Source of the DNA: Thiomicrospira aerophila AL3
Lineage (GTDB): Bacteria > Pseudomonadota > Gammaproteobacteria > Thiomicrospirales > Thiomicrospiraceae
DNA: 64,000 nt
Reading direction: 5' to 3'
Assembly: GCF_000227665.2 (NCBI RefSeq)
Contig: NZ_CP007030.1
Span: 1,054,001-1,118,000 of the forward strand
In this document: positions 18,424 to 29,579 of the stretch, piece after piece
Numbering within the stretch: position 1 is the first letter of the stretch
Layout of the letters: every line of letters starts with the position of its first letter
Notes under the pieces: model-generated
Told to the model about the DNA's origin: nothing
Databases searched by the model: none
Seen by the model: only the letters and a program-made list of their open reading frames with translations
Position numbers and translations under genes: made by a program

Positions 18424-19310
18424 TACATCACCTGCCGATAGGTTTGAGTACGCACTTTCCAGCCAGGCAACCACCGCTCTTCAGGGTTGGGGGCCAGGCT
18501 TACTCGCTGCTCCAATACCTGATAAGAGGTATCAGAAAAGTTTTCCAAAATATTGTTTTTATTAGCACTCATAATATTTTCATTGGTCGCTAACATCTGT
18601 TCTAACACATTAAACAGTCCCCAACCCTGCCCTTGGTAACGCTCTTGTTCCAAATCACCCCAACCCTTAAAATTGCTATAGTCAATCAAAGCATAACGAC
18701 CAGCGGTACTCGTCATTAGATGCATGAACAGTTGCCATCGCGGGTCTTGGTCGGTTAGCGCCAGTCGTGCTTTGGCTAGCTCAGCGCGCACTGCGAAGCG
18801 TTCTAAAATAAACGCCATTTGCCATGTTTGCGTAGCTAATAACCAGGCCTGCAATTCTTGAATATCATCATGACCAGTTTGTTGTGCGGCCAAAAACTCA
18901 GCACGCGTTGTCCAGGGCGCATGCTCAGCAAGCAACCATTGTGGGGTGGGATAATGCTGTGCTACAAAGTGTGCCATGGCCGGAAATCCCGCTTCAAACG
19001 GCACCGCAACCTCGGCGGGCAACCAAATAAAATGCCCCAACCCTAAGGATGGAAACGCTTCGCGAGGACTCCAAAACACTTGCCATTCGGCACGATTCGC
19101 CGTTTCATTAAAACGAATACGATTAGCCAGCTCTGTAAGCTCAGACTCGGTTATGGTCGATAAACTAGGTAACAGGCGGTCCGCTGCATTGATAGGGGCC
19201 TTATTTGAAGCCTTAACCAAATCATTTGCCGAGCCATTAACGGCATAAATCGATAGCGGCAAGACCAGCAAGCCGACTAACCCGATACGCGTCACCTTGC
19301 GCCACATCAT
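18423..19310 (-). CDS. Exported protein of unknown function
   Basis: A 295-residue protein with a clear signal peptide (positively charged MMWRKV, hydrophobic GLVGLLVLPLSIYAV) and so probably periplasmic. The central motif SPREAFPSLGLGHFIWLP, next to NRIRFNETANR and later WGLFNVLEQM, recurs in a family of exported proteobacterial proteins of unknown role. The Glu plus GHF arrangement is faintly like small lysozyme-type folds, but I cannot confirm an enzyme. It is translationally coupled to the UbiA-family gene and follows rluB by six bases. Confidence 0.75.
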   Translation of the reverse strand: MMWRKVTRIGLVGLLVLPLSIYAVNGSANDLVKASNKAPINAADRLLPSLSTITESELTELANRIRFNETANRAEWQVFWSPREAFPSLGLGHFIWLPAEVAVPFEAGFPAMAHFVAQHYPTPQWLLAEHAPWTTRAEFLAAQQTGHDDIQELQAWLLATQTWQMAFILERFAVRAELAKARLALTDQDPRWQLFMHLMTSTAGRYALIDYSNFKGWGDLEQERYQGQGWGLFNVLEQMLATNENIMSANKNNILENFSDTSYQVLEQRVSLAPNPEERWLPGWKVRTQTYRQVM

Positions 19311-19316
19311 TTAGGC

Positions 19317-20171
19317 TTACCGCCGTCTTTTTGCATATTGAGTCGAGCGTTTAGCACGATCAACCATCATCCGCTTTTGACGCTCTGCCGCTTCAGGTCG
19401 ATGACGTAAATCCGGACGAGTTTCTTCGGGTAGCTCGACCGCTTTTAGCAACTTATTGACCTGCATCCAGTTGAGTGCTTCCGTTTTGCCACGGCGCAGC
19501 CCTTTTGGCAAGCTGATATCACCATATCTGACACGGATCAACCGACTTACCCTCACGCCTTGCGCTTCCCATAAACGGCGCACTTCTCGGTATTTTCCTT
19601 CGCGCAAAATGACCCGAAACCACTGGTTTTGGGCTTCTTCATCAGAAGGTAAACGGCCCACATAGTCAAACTTAGCCAGACCGTCATCTAATTGGACGCC
19701 TGTGCGCAACCGAGTCAGAATATCCTCAGTGACTTCGCCAAATACCCGCACCGCATATTCTCGTTCCAACTCATATGAAGGATGCATCATTCTATTAGCT
19801 AATTCGCCGTTATTGGTCAGCAATAACAAGCCACTGGTATTAAGATCTAAGCGACCGATACTAATCCAACGACCATGAATAATTTTGGGTAGCTGCGTAA
19901 AAATGCTATCACGCCCCTGCTCATCTTGCCGCGAGCAGACTAGTCCGTCCGGTTTATGATACAAAATCACCTGGGTAGGCTGTTTTTCGAGTCGTTCTGC
20001 TTTAACCTTTTGGCCACGAACCGACAATTGCGATTGCTCATTAGCACGATCACCCAATTTGGCAGTACGGCCATTGACTTGAACTAAGCCTTGCTCAATG
20101 AGTTGTTCAATTTGGCGGCGTGAACCATATCCCGCTCGCGCGAGAATTTTTTGTAGTTTTTCATCTGTCAT
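19317..20171 (-). CDS. rluB: 23S rRNA pseudouridine synthase B
   Basis: Isomerises a uridine in 23S rRNA (2605 in E. coli numbering). An N-terminal S4 RNA-binding domain (EKLQKILARAGYGSRRQIEQ) precedes the RsuA-family catalytic domain with the catalytic Asp in GRLDLNTSGLLLLTN. The basic C-terminal tail (residues about 255-284) fits RluB. It follows scpB in the order scpA-scpB-rluB, a widespread linkage. Confidence 0.93.
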   Translation of the reverse strand: MTDEKLQKILARAGYGSRRQIEQLIEQGLVQVNGRTAKLGDRANEQSQLSVRGQKVKAERLEKQPTQVILYHKPDGLVCSRQDEQGRDSIFTQLPKIIHGRWISIGRLDLNTSGLLLLTNNGELANRMMHPSYELEREYAVRVFGEVTEDILTRLRTGVQLDDGLAKFDYVGRLPSDEEAQNQWFRVILREGKYREVRRLWEAQGVRVSRLIRVRYGDISLPKGLRRGKTEALNWMQVNKLLKAVELPEETRPDLRHRPEAAERQKRMMVDRAKRSTQYAKRRR

Positions 20172-20231
20172 GGCGTTGGCTCATGCTTCCTTATTAACGA
20201 GTGTATTTTGTTCGTGCTATGGTTGTTTGTG

Positions 20232-20849
20232 CTATTGAAGAGGGATTTTAGCACTTTCCGTAGCGGCTGCGTTTTTCTCTAGCGGATTCAGGCCGTTATT
20301 ATCCTGCTTAAATTCAGCTAAACGCGCCACTAACTCATCATGTAACTGCTGCACTGAAGCTAAACCCAAGTCTTGCACCAGTTTATCGGTACTGACCCAC
20401 AAATAAGGTAAGCCAGGCACCTGCTTTTGCCCTTGCTGATCAATCCAGCCCAGTTCTTTAAGTTGCTGCAAACTACTGCTACTGACCTGCACGCCACGAA
20501 TCGCTTCGATTTCGGCCCGCGTTATGGGTTGCTTGACGATTAAAATAGCCAAAATCTCGAGCGCCGCGCGCGATAGTTTTGGCGTCCGCTGAGGTTCAAA
20601 TTGAGCTAACCAGGCCTGCTGCACGGGTGACAAAACCAAACGCACCCCCGCTTGATTAATTTTTAAGCGCAGCCCAAGCGGTGCTAATGCTGCTTCTAAA
20701 TTTATTAACAAGCCGTCTAAATCAAATGGCTGCGGATTACTGGCCGCTAAATGCTGGCGTAACACCACCGGCTGCAAAGGTTCATCCGCGGTGATTAATA
20801 GCGTCATGAGTTGTGCTTGCATGCTGGAGGCGGCCTTAGACTGCTTCAC
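20232..20849 (-). CDS. scpB: Segregation and condensation protein B
   Basis: ScpB dimerises and binds ScpA to complete the SMC condensin complex. The two winged-helix domains are recognisable by RAALEILAILIVKQPITRAEIEAIRGV and the preceding helical part. The GTG start at 20849 overlaps the scpA stop (GTGA), giving strict coupling. The 205-residue length is normal. A low-complexity tail after residue about 185 is poorly conserved. Its SMC partner is encoded at 30533-34105. Confidence 0.92.
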   Translation of the reverse strand: MKQSKAASSMQAQLMTLLITADEPLQPVVLRQHLAASNPQPFDLDGLLINLEAALAPLGLRLKINQAGVRLVLSPVQQAWLAQFEPQRTPKLSRAALEILAILIVKQPITRAEIEAIRGVQVSSSSLQQLKELGWIDQQGQKQVPGLPYLWVSTDKLVQDLGLASVQQLHDELVARLAEFKQDNNGLNPLEKNAAATESAKIPLQ

Positions 20850-21691
20850 GTGGCTAAGACCTCAAGCCACTGATCCGCCTCGTCTTGAAACAACTGCACC
20901 CGACCTTGCCGCCATAATTCCAATAGCGCGATAAAGGTAACAACCAGGCCTGGTTTACCTTCCTGCCACACCACCAAATCCAATAGCGCTAAACGTTGCA
21001 TCGGCTGTTGGGCTAAACAGGCTTCGATATACGCAATCTTATGACTGATCAAGATTTTTTCTTCCCCAATTTGATGAGGTTTAACCAGGGCTTGTCGTTG
21101 CATTACTCGGCTTAAAGCTTGCCACAGATCGCCTAACTCAATCTGCGGGGTCGGAGCCGGTTCTTGCTTGGCCGCGATATCGTCCTCACTAGCATCAAGC
21201 CAATCGACGTTTAGCATGACCGGATAATCAGCTTGCGCTTGCGTAACTTGTTCGGCTAACCAACTCGCAGCATGTTGATAGGCCTGATAGTCTAATAGTT
21301 GTTGCATTAAGGCTTCACGCGGGTCCACTTCAAGTTCATCGTCTTCTAGTGCAGGGGGCTGAGGCAATAATAGGCGTGATTTAATCTCCGTTAACCAGGC
21401 CGCCATATAGAGGTATTCAGCCGCTAATTCCATATCCAGCTCTTGCATCATACTCAGATAGGCTTGATATTGTCGCGTAATCTCTACCACCGGAATATCG
21501 GCAATATCAAATCGATTAACTTTAATCAGATACGACAGTAAATCCAGTGGCCCTTCAAAGGTTTCTAGTAGCACCTTCAGGGCTTTGGGCGGTATATAGA
21601 GATTTTTGGGCAAGTGGGTAATCGGCTCGCCTCGCACCCAAGCAAGGGGGAGTTCTAACTGAACTGGCTGAAGTGGCAAGGTCTCACTCAC
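20846..21691 (-). CDS. scpA: Segregation and condensation protein A
   Basis: The kleisin subunit that bridges the SMC dimer. The N-terminal kleisin signature is LETFEGPLDLLSYLIKVN followed by FDIADIPVVEITRQY and AAEYLYMAAWLTEIKSRLLLP; the C-terminal winged helix ends with VVTFIALLELWRQGRV. Start is GTG with AAGG upstream, three bases after the M50 peptidase gene. Presence of scpA, scpB and smc marks this as an SMC-ScpAB organism. Confidence 0.95.
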   Translation of the reverse strand: MSETLPLQPVQLELPLAWVRGEPITHLPKNLYIPPKALKVLLETFEGPLDLLSYLIKVNRFDIADIPVVEITRQYQAYLSMMQELDMELAAEYLYMAAWLTEIKSRLLLPQPPALEDDELEVDPREALMQQLLDYQAYQHAASWLAEQVTQAQADYPVMLNVDWLDASEDDIAAKQEPAPTPQIELGDLWQALSRVMQRQALVKPHQIGEEKILISHKIAYIEACLAQQPMQRLALLDLVVWQEGKPGLVVTFIALLELWRQGRVQLFQDEADQWLEVLAT

Positions 21692-21694
21692 CCT

Positions 21695-22357
21695 TTAAAC
21701 CCCAATCAACCCAAGCATAAAACGATAGGTTGCTTGATAAGGCCCACTCAGCAACCAGCTCACAACACCGAGCACCACCAAACCGAGCAAAATAAACAAA
21801 CCAAAAGGTTCTAGCCGGTTATATTGCCACGCGAGCGGCTTGGGAAGTACGGCTGACACCAAACGGCTGCCGTCTAAAGGCGGAATAGGCAGTAAATTGA
21901 GCAGCATTAAAATAATATTAATACTCAACCCGGCGATGCCAGAGTAAATTAAAAACTGCCCGACTTCAGGTTGATTACCCACCAAGATAAACCCCAGCTT
22001 GAGTACCAACGCCCATAATACCGCCATCAGCAAATTCGCTGCCGGTCCGGCAATGGCCACCACCGCCATATCCCGTTCGGGGCGTTTAAAATTGCGCATA
22101 CTCACGGGGACAGCTTTGGCCCAACCAAAAATAAAGCCGCCAAAAAATAACAAGGCCGCTGGCACCAGCAAGGTGCCGATAGGATCAATATGTTTGATTG
22201 GGTTTAAGGTGACCCGTCCAAGCATCCGAGCGGTTTTATCGCCTAATTTTTCTGCCGCCCAACCATGAGCCGCTTCATGCAAGGTAATGGCAAAAATAAC
22301 GGGCAAGGCCCAAATTGCCAACAACTGCATAAAATTGAGCTCATTCATCGCCATCAT
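21695..22357 (-). CDS. Site-2 protease family (M50) membrane metalloprotease
   Basis: A short intramembrane zinc protease of the S2P family, 220 residues with about six membrane segments. The zinc site is HEAAH in FAITLHEAAHGWAAEKLGD and the third ligand is in IPPLDGSRLV. It lacks a PDZ domain, so it is not RseP. Such proteins are often next to scpA in proteobacteria, but their substrates are unknown. The start overlaps the yciO stop by four bases. Confidence 0.9.
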   Translation of the reverse strand: MMAMNELNFMQLLAIWALPVIFAITLHEAAHGWAAEKLGDKTARMLGRVTLNPIKHIDPIGTLLVPAALLFFGGFIFGWAKAVPVSMRNFKRPERDMAVVAIAGPAANLLMAVLWALVLKLGFILVGNQPEVGQFLIYSGIAGLSINIILMLLNLLPIPPLDGSRLVSAVLPKPLAWQYNRLEPFGLFILLGLVVLGVVSWLLSGPYQATYRFMLGLIGV

Positions 22358-22977
22358 TCGTCAAACACGCCTTGGCCTTGACGGACCAATACCGGTACGT
22401 CATCGGTAAAATCAATAATCGTAGTGGGCTCATAGCCGCCAAACCCGCCATCGATTATTACGTCTAACTGAGACTCCAGGGTTTCTTTGATCGACCAAGC
22501 ATCGGCCATCGGTAGGGTATCGCCTGGCAGAATTAAAGACACTGACATCAATGGCTTATCGAAATAACTTAATAGCGTTTGACACACTTTATTAGGCGAC
22601 ACGCGCAGACCAATGGTTTTGCGTTTGGCGTTTTGAATCCGCCGCGGCACTTCACGACTGGCAGGCAATAAAAAGGTATAAGGCCCAGGTAAATGGGCTT
22701 TCAAATAGCGAAATTGCACATTGCCTACTTTGGCATAATGCGAGAGGTGACTTAAATCTGGGCACATCAGCGTGAAATCATGCTTGTCATCAAGACGACG
22801 CAGCTGGCGAATCCGCTCTGCGCCCTCTTTATTATCTAGCAAACAACCTAACGCATAACCTGACTCGGTTGGAAAGGCAACAATCCCGCCGGCTTCTAAT
22901 CGTTCAACCGCTTGCGTTATCAATCGTGGCTGAGGATTTTCGGGATGAACTTCAATATAAATACATTGTTTTGACAT
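22354..22977 (-). CDS. yciO: YciO family protein (YrdC/Sua5 fold)
   Basis: A 207-residue YrdC-domain protein. KR-x-S/T-type nucleotide and carbamoyl-phosphate binding residues appear in GGIVAFPTESGYALGC, KHDFTLMCPD and GLRVSPN. The threonylcarbamoyl-AMP synthases TsaC/Sua5 share the fold; the N terminus here (CIYIEVHPENPQPRLI) and the neighbouring rnm gene fit YciO, whose precise reaction is less settled. It starts 22 bases after the rnm stop. Confidence 0.9.
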   Translation of the reverse strand: MSKQCIYIEVHPENPQPRLITQAVERLEAGGIVAFPTESGYALGCLLDNKEGAERIRQLRRLDDKHDFTLMCPDLSHLSHYAKVGNVQFRYLKAHLPGPYTFLLPASREVPRRIQNAKRKTIGLRVSPNKVCQTLLSYFDKPLMSVSLILPGDTLPMADAWSIKETLESQLDVIIDGGFGGYEPTTIIDFTDDVPVLVRQGQGVFDE

Positions 22978-22999
22978 GATTTTTCTTTAATTTAAATAC

Positions 23000-23866
23000 T
23001 TACAAATTCTGTGCGTTAAAACTGGCCGCCTGTGTGCCTAACCAGGCCTGCTGAATCGGCGTGACCCCTGGCGGTAGCGCGGCTAAGGCGCCTAACTGGC
23101 GCCAAGTTTGCTCAGGTCCATGATAGTCTGAACCAACCGATGCCATCAGTTGATGGCGTTTGGCACGATCGGCCATACCAATGGCTTCAGAGCTGGCAAA
23201 TTTTTGAGTGACCACTTCTAAACCGCTGCCACCGGCTAATTTAAAGTCAGTCAATAAACCATTCAATTTACGACTAGTTAACTTGTATTTTCCTGGATGA
23301 GCCAACACCGCTTGCCCGCCAGCCGAGTTTATAGTTGCGACCACCTCTGCTAATTCTGGCCAGTTGGCGGCCACAAAACCGGTTCGACCTTGTTTTAAAA
23401 ACTTATCAAACGCTTGGTTGATCGACGTCACGTACTGACGCTCAACGAGCACTTGCGCAATATGCGGTCGCCCGACCACACCATCACCCACTATTTCTTT
23501 GAGCCGCGCGGCCATACAAGGATGACCTCGTTGTTGCAAGCGGGCATTAATAGCATCAGCGCGTTGCCAGCGTAAGCGACGAATCGCCGCAAGCATGGTC
23601 TGCAAAGGGGCGTTATCCACCACAAGATTCAAACCCACTATATGAACGGTACGATTTTGCCACAAAGCTGAAATTTCCACGCCACTAATTAAATCTAACC
23701 CACGATTTTTGGCATAGGGATAAACTGCTTCATAGCCTGCTGTCGTGTCATGATCGGTAATCGCTAAACTACTAATCGCTTTGTCTAGCGCCAAATCAAC
23801 CAAAGCCTGAGGACTCAGGCTGCCATCTGATGCCTGACTGTGGCAGTGAAAATCAACCTTACTCAC
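23000..23866 (-). CDS. rnm: PHP-domain phosphoesterase, RNase AM (YciV) family
   Basis: A trinuclear-metal PHP phosphoesterase. The metal-binding motifs are DFHCHSQASDGSLSP, ITDHDTTAGYEA, GVEISALW, VLAHPGKY and GSDYHGPEQ. E. coli YciV/Rnm hydrolyses 3 prime,5 prime-nucleoside bisphosphates and acts as a 5 prime-3 prime exoribonuclease on small-RNA and rRNA ends. The start is GTG with GGAATGGG upstream. It heads the run rnm-yciO-M50-scpA-scpB-rluB. Confidence 0.9.
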   Translation of the reverse strand: MSKVDFHCHSQASDGSLSPQALVDLALDKAISSLAITDHDTTAGYEAVYPYAKNRGLDLISGVEISALWQNRTVHIVGLNLVVDNAPLQTMLAAIRRLRWQRADAINARLQQRGHPCMAARLKEIVGDGVVGRPHIAQVLVERQYVTSINQAFDKFLKQGRTGFVAANWPELAEVVATINSAGGQAVLAHPGKYKLTSRKLNGLLTDFKLAGGSGLEVVTQKFASSEAIGMADRAKRHQLMASVGSDYHGPEQTWRQLGALAALPPGVTPIQQAWLGTQAASFNAQNL

Positions 23867-23966
23867 CCCATTCCTTCATCTAATTCACTTTATTTAGGCT
23901 GTTATTATAACCAGTTAGCTTATAGAATAAGTGACAACCTTAATTAATCATGAGATTCGCGTTCTA

Positions 23967-24569
23967 ATGAAGATATTATTCGACCTATTTCCCGTTATCC
24001 TATTTTTTATTGCCTACAAGATGTATGACATCTATATCGCAACCGCTGTGGCGATCGTGGCGACCATTATGCAAGTAGGTTATTTGTATGCACGTTACCG
24101 TAAAGTAGAGAAAATCCATCTGATAACCCTGGCACTCATTGTTATTTTGGGGGGCGCCACTATTTTATTGCAAGATGAAGCCTTTATCGCCTGGAAACCC
24201 ACCATTGTTAACTGGGGTTTTGCAGCCGTGTTTTTAGCCAGTCATTATATGTTTGGCAACAAACCGATTGTGCGCCGCATGATGGAAGGCCTAATTCAAA
24301 TGCCCGACCAGGTTTGGATGCGCTTGAGCTATATGTGGATTGCGTTTTTTGTTTTTAGTGGCGTGATTAACTTGTGGGTGTATTACAATTTTTCTCTTGA
24401 TGCTTGGGTTAACTTTAAACTGTTTGGCTTGATGGGATTGACCTTTGCGTTTATCTTAATTCAAGGGCTATACATTAGCCGTTACACCCAGCAGGACGAA
24501 ACAGAGAACACGCCCGTTGAAGCCAACTCAGCGGATACCACCCAAACCGCCGATATCAAAAAAGATTAA
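23967..24569 (+). CDS. yciB: Septation protein A / inner membrane protein YciB
   Basis: An inner-membrane protein of the YciB (IspZ) family, about five membrane helices, starting with the highly typical [18 protein letters not shown] and containing [18 protein letters not shown] and [15 protein letters not shown] [13 protein letters not shown]. It is implicated in septation and cell-envelope integrity. The frame opens with a GTG at 23931, but the ATG at 23967 is where the family begins. The acidic tail is not conserved. It diverges from rnm across about 100 bases. Confidence 0.93.
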   Translation: MKILFDLFPVILFFIAYKMYDIYIATAVAIVATIMQVGYLYARYRKVEKIHLITLALIVILGGATILLQDEAFIAWKPTIVNWGFAAVFLASHYMFGNKPIVRRMMEGLIQMPDQVWMRLSYMWIAFFVFSGVINLWVYYNFSLDAWVNFKLFGLMGLTFAFILIQGLYISRYTQQDETENTPVEANSADTTQTADIKKD

Positions 24570-24595
24570 TCAGTAATATTAACTCAGGAGCCACT

Positions 24596-24886
24596 ATGTT
24601 ATTTACGATCATGGCACAAGACGTTGCTGATAGCTTAGCTAAGCGCCTCGCCGCTCGGCCTGCGCATTTAGCTCGATTAGACGCACTTGATGCCGAAGGA
24701 CGCTTAGTTTTAGCCGGCCCACATCCGCTGCTTGATGGCCAAGAAGGCTTCAGTGGCAGTTTAATCGTTGCAGAATTTGCATCATTTGAGCAGGCAACAG
24801 CTTGGGCAGAAGAAGACCCCTATGTCGCCGCAGGCGTCTATGACTCTGTGGTGGTTAAGCCCTTTAAACAGGTATTTCCAAAATGA
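24596..24886 (+). CDS. yciI: YciI family protein
   Basis: A 96-residue ferredoxin-fold protein of the YciI family, which includes small dehalogenase- or cyclase-like members. Motifs are [39 protein letters not shown] and the His and Asp pair expected in the putative active site. A strong ribosome-binding site (AGGAG) lies seven bases before the ATG. It follows yciB, the same linkage as in E. coli, and overlaps the S24 gene by four bases. Confidence 0.9.
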   Translation: MLFTIMAQDVADSLAKRLAARPAHLARLDALDAEGRLVLAGPHPLLDGQEGFSGSLIVAEFASFEQATAWAEEDPYVAAGVYDSVVVKPFKQVFPK

Positions 24887-25344
24887 GTAACCTGGCCTAT
24901 TTAATCCCTAGACGTCAACAAAAACTGGCCTTTGATAACCAGACCGCATTTGAACTAATGGATGAAGAATGGGTCGATATTCCCCTAGTAGGTTGGACCT
25001 ACGCCGGCGAACCGCGTCAAATGGAATTGGATTACGATTCAGTCAGCGTGCCAAAAAGCCTGGTTAAAAAAGAGACCTTTGCGCTGCGTGTTAAAGGTGA
25101 CTCCATGGTTGATGAAGACATTTGCGATGGGGATATTGTCATTATCGAACGCTGTAATTCAGCAGAAAATGGTGAATCAGTGGTAGTACGCATTAACCAA
25201 GAAGAAATCACCATGAAGAAACTGTTTATTGAAGCGGAGGGCGTGCGTTTACAACCCGCCAATGCCGAGATGAAACCAATTTTTCTAAAAAACCAAGATA
25301 TTGAAATTCTAGGCATAGTGCGCGGCATACTACGCCCCACCTAA
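24883..25344 (+). CDS. LexA/UmuD-like S24 peptidase domain without DNA-binding domain
   Basis: A 153-residue S24 self-cleaving peptidase domain. The LexA-type cleavage site is Ala41-Gly42 in [12 protein letters not shown], the nucleophile is S74 in [15 protein letters not shown] and the base is K112 in EEITMKKLF; the spacings match LexA and UmuD. Only about 30 residues lie before the cleavage region, so there is no LexA helix-turn-helix domain and no room for one. UmuD has a similar size but its umuC partner is not next to it. The ATG overlaps yciI by four bases. Role in an SOS-type response is inference. Confidence 0.85.
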   Translation: MSNLAYLIPRRQQKLAFDNQTAFELMDEEWVDIPLVGWTYAGEPRQMELDYDSVSVPKSLVKKETFALRVKGDSMVDEDICDGDIVIIERCNSAENGESVVVRINQEEITMKKLFIEAEGVRLQPANAEMKPIFLKNQDIEILGIVRGILRPT

Positions 25345-25366
25345 CTTCTTAACAGTGAGCAACAAC

Positions 25367-25873
25367 ATGGACGCAATCAGTATCTTGGCTTGTGGGGGGA
25401 CACTTGATAAAGACTATGACCCTTTAAGAGGCGAATTAGTGTTTAGCCAAAGCCATCTTCCGACCTTGTTAGCTCAGGCCAACCACACCCTACCCCTGTC
25501 GGTTAACGCCGTGATGTTAAAAGACAGTTTAATGATGGATGACACTGATCGCGAATCGATTTACCAGGCCTGCTTGGCGGATCATAGTGAACAGATTGTG
25601 ATCACCCATGGCACCGATACCATGCCTGAAACCGCTATCTATATCGCTGACCGCCTAGCGAACTTACCCCATAAAACCCTAGTCTTAACAGGGGCGATGC
25701 GTCCCTTTCAACTGGGCCAATCCGATGCCAGCTTTAACTTGGGTGCGGCATTGATGGCGGCACAACTGCTGCCAGCAGGCGTGTATTTGGTTATGAACGG
25801 CCAGGTTTTCTTAGCTCGTCAAGTACAAAAAGATCGCGCACGCGGTGTTTTTGTCCCAAAACGCTCTGCTTAA
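25367..25873 (+). CDS. Asparaginase-like N-terminal-domain protein
   Basis: A 168-residue protein equal to the N-terminal domain of L-asparaginase. It has the first catalytic segment ISILACGGTLDK and the second THGTDTMPETA (the Thr, Asp and Lys region), and GAMRPFQLGQSDASFN. The usual C-terminal domain that completes the active site between subunits is missing. Small family members of this size occur in other gammaproteobacteria, so it is likely a genuine short form, though activity is uncertain. GAG lies upstream of the ATG; the frame also opens at a GTG at 25355. Confidence 0.8.
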   Translation: MDAISILACGGTLDKDYDPLRGELVFSQSHLPTLLAQANHTLPLSVNAVMLKDSLMMDDTDRESIYQACLADHSEQIVITHGTDTMPETAIYIADRLANLPHKTLVLTGAMRPFQLGQSDASFNLGAALMAAQLLPAGVYLVMNGQVFLARQVQKDRARGVFVPKRSA

Positions 25874-25897
25874 GCTCTTACCAGGCCTACTAAAGTG

Positions 25898-26797
25898 ATG
25901 TTACCAATCAGTCTTGCCTATCTGGTGGTGATTCTTATCTGGACGACGACCCCTTTAGCCATTCAATGGAGTGGTGAAGCAGACTGGTTTTTCGGCGTGG
26001 CCGCGCGACTCATTTTGAGTGCACTTATTATCCTACCGCTGATTATCCTATTTAAACAACAACGCTTTGATCTTAGCTGGTCTGCGCTCAAAGTCTATGG
26101 TGCTGCGGCCATCGGCTTATTAGGTGGGATGACTCCTGTCTATTGGGCGGCTCAAACCATGCCATCAGGTTGGATTGCCTTGATTTGGGGCATTAACCCA
26201 ATTGTCACCGGCCTGCTGATCTATTTTATTTTACAAACAGAACGCTTAACGCTGGCCAAATGGCTTGGGATTGGGGTAAGCTTAATTGGCTTAATGGTAT
26301 TGTTTGTACCCAACCTTGAATCAGCTTCGACCCAAGATTTATTACTGCAAGGTCTAATCGTGGCCTTGATTGGGGTGTTTTTTCACTCATTGAGCACCGT
26401 TCTGGTTAAAAAAACTGCCCACAACCTGCCACCGCTACATGTGGTAACCGGTGCATTATGGATCACCAGTATCGTGTTTTTAATCCTGCAGCCAAGAGTG
26501 CTACTTGATTGGCCAGAACTCTCAGTGCGCACCAGTTGGGCACTAGGTTATTTAATCCTGATTGGCTCGGTAATCGGATTTGCGCTCTATTATTACGTGC
26601 TGAAACATTTAGATGCGCTACGCTTAGGCATGATACCGATGATTACACCGGTATTTGCGGTGGCACTTGGGGTGGCAGTCAATGATGAACAACTGACCTG
26701 GCCGGTTATTATCGGGGCGATGTTGATATTAGCAGGCCTGCTGCTATTTGAATTGGAACGGTTTTACCGGCTACTTAAGCGTCGCCGGCAATCTTGA
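25898..26797 (+). CDS. EamA/DMT family transporter
   Basis: A ten-helix drug/metabolite exporter-superfamily permease with two EamA repeats, the second visible at GLIVALIGVFFHSLSTVLV to GAMLILAGLLLF. The proline-rich motif MIPMITPVFAVALG near the C terminus of the second repeat is typical. Substrate cannot be predicted. The frame opens two codons earlier as GTG-ATG at 25895; I chose the ATG. It is last in the plus-strand cluster and converges on the small ORF at 26813. Confidence 0.85.
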   Translation: MLPISLAYLVVILIWTTTPLAIQWSGEADWFFGVAARLILSALIILPLIILFKQQRFDLSWSALKVYGAAAIGLLGGMTPVYWAAQTMPSGWIALIWGINPIVTGLLIYFILQTERLTLAKWLGIGVSLIGLMVLFVPNLESASTQDLLLQGLIVALIGVFFHSLSTVLVKKTAHNLPPLHVVTGALWITSIVFLILQPRVLLDWPELSVRTSWALGYLILIGSVIGFALYYYVLKHLDALRLGMIPMITPVFAVALGVAVNDEQLTWPVIIGAMLILAGLLLFELERFYRLLKRRRQS

Positions 26798-26812
26798 CAG
26801 ATCTGTTAGTAA

Positions 26813-26922
26813 TCAAAAACGACCTGGACGACGCGGCGCCTTGCCCATTGTTTTGCGCATGAGTTTATTAATTAGTTGCATAATAAAACGCCGTAGCATC
26901 ATCTTTACCAATGGATTATTCA

Positions 26923-26923
<1 letters not shown>
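26813..26923 (-). CDS. Small basic 36-residue ORF coupled to darP
   Basis: A short ORF of 37 codons starts with an ATG that shares one base with the stop codon of darP (TAATG), so translation would follow directly from darP. The product begins MNNPLVKMMLRRFIM and ends GKAPRRPGRF: an amphipathic, strongly basic peptide with a possible helix over residues 5-25 and no acidic residue. Evidence is position and the TAATG junction only. I do not recognise it. Confidence 0.5.
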
Positions 26924-29569
<2,646 letters not shown>

Positions 29570-29579
29570 TTAATGACCA

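Noticed and set aside
25883..25890. CAGGCCTA in the gap before the EamA gene, and TAGGCCTC inside both tRNA-Glu genes
   Set aside because: They differ from CAGGCCTG by one or two bases and the tRNA copies are fixed by tRNA structure, so they were not counted.
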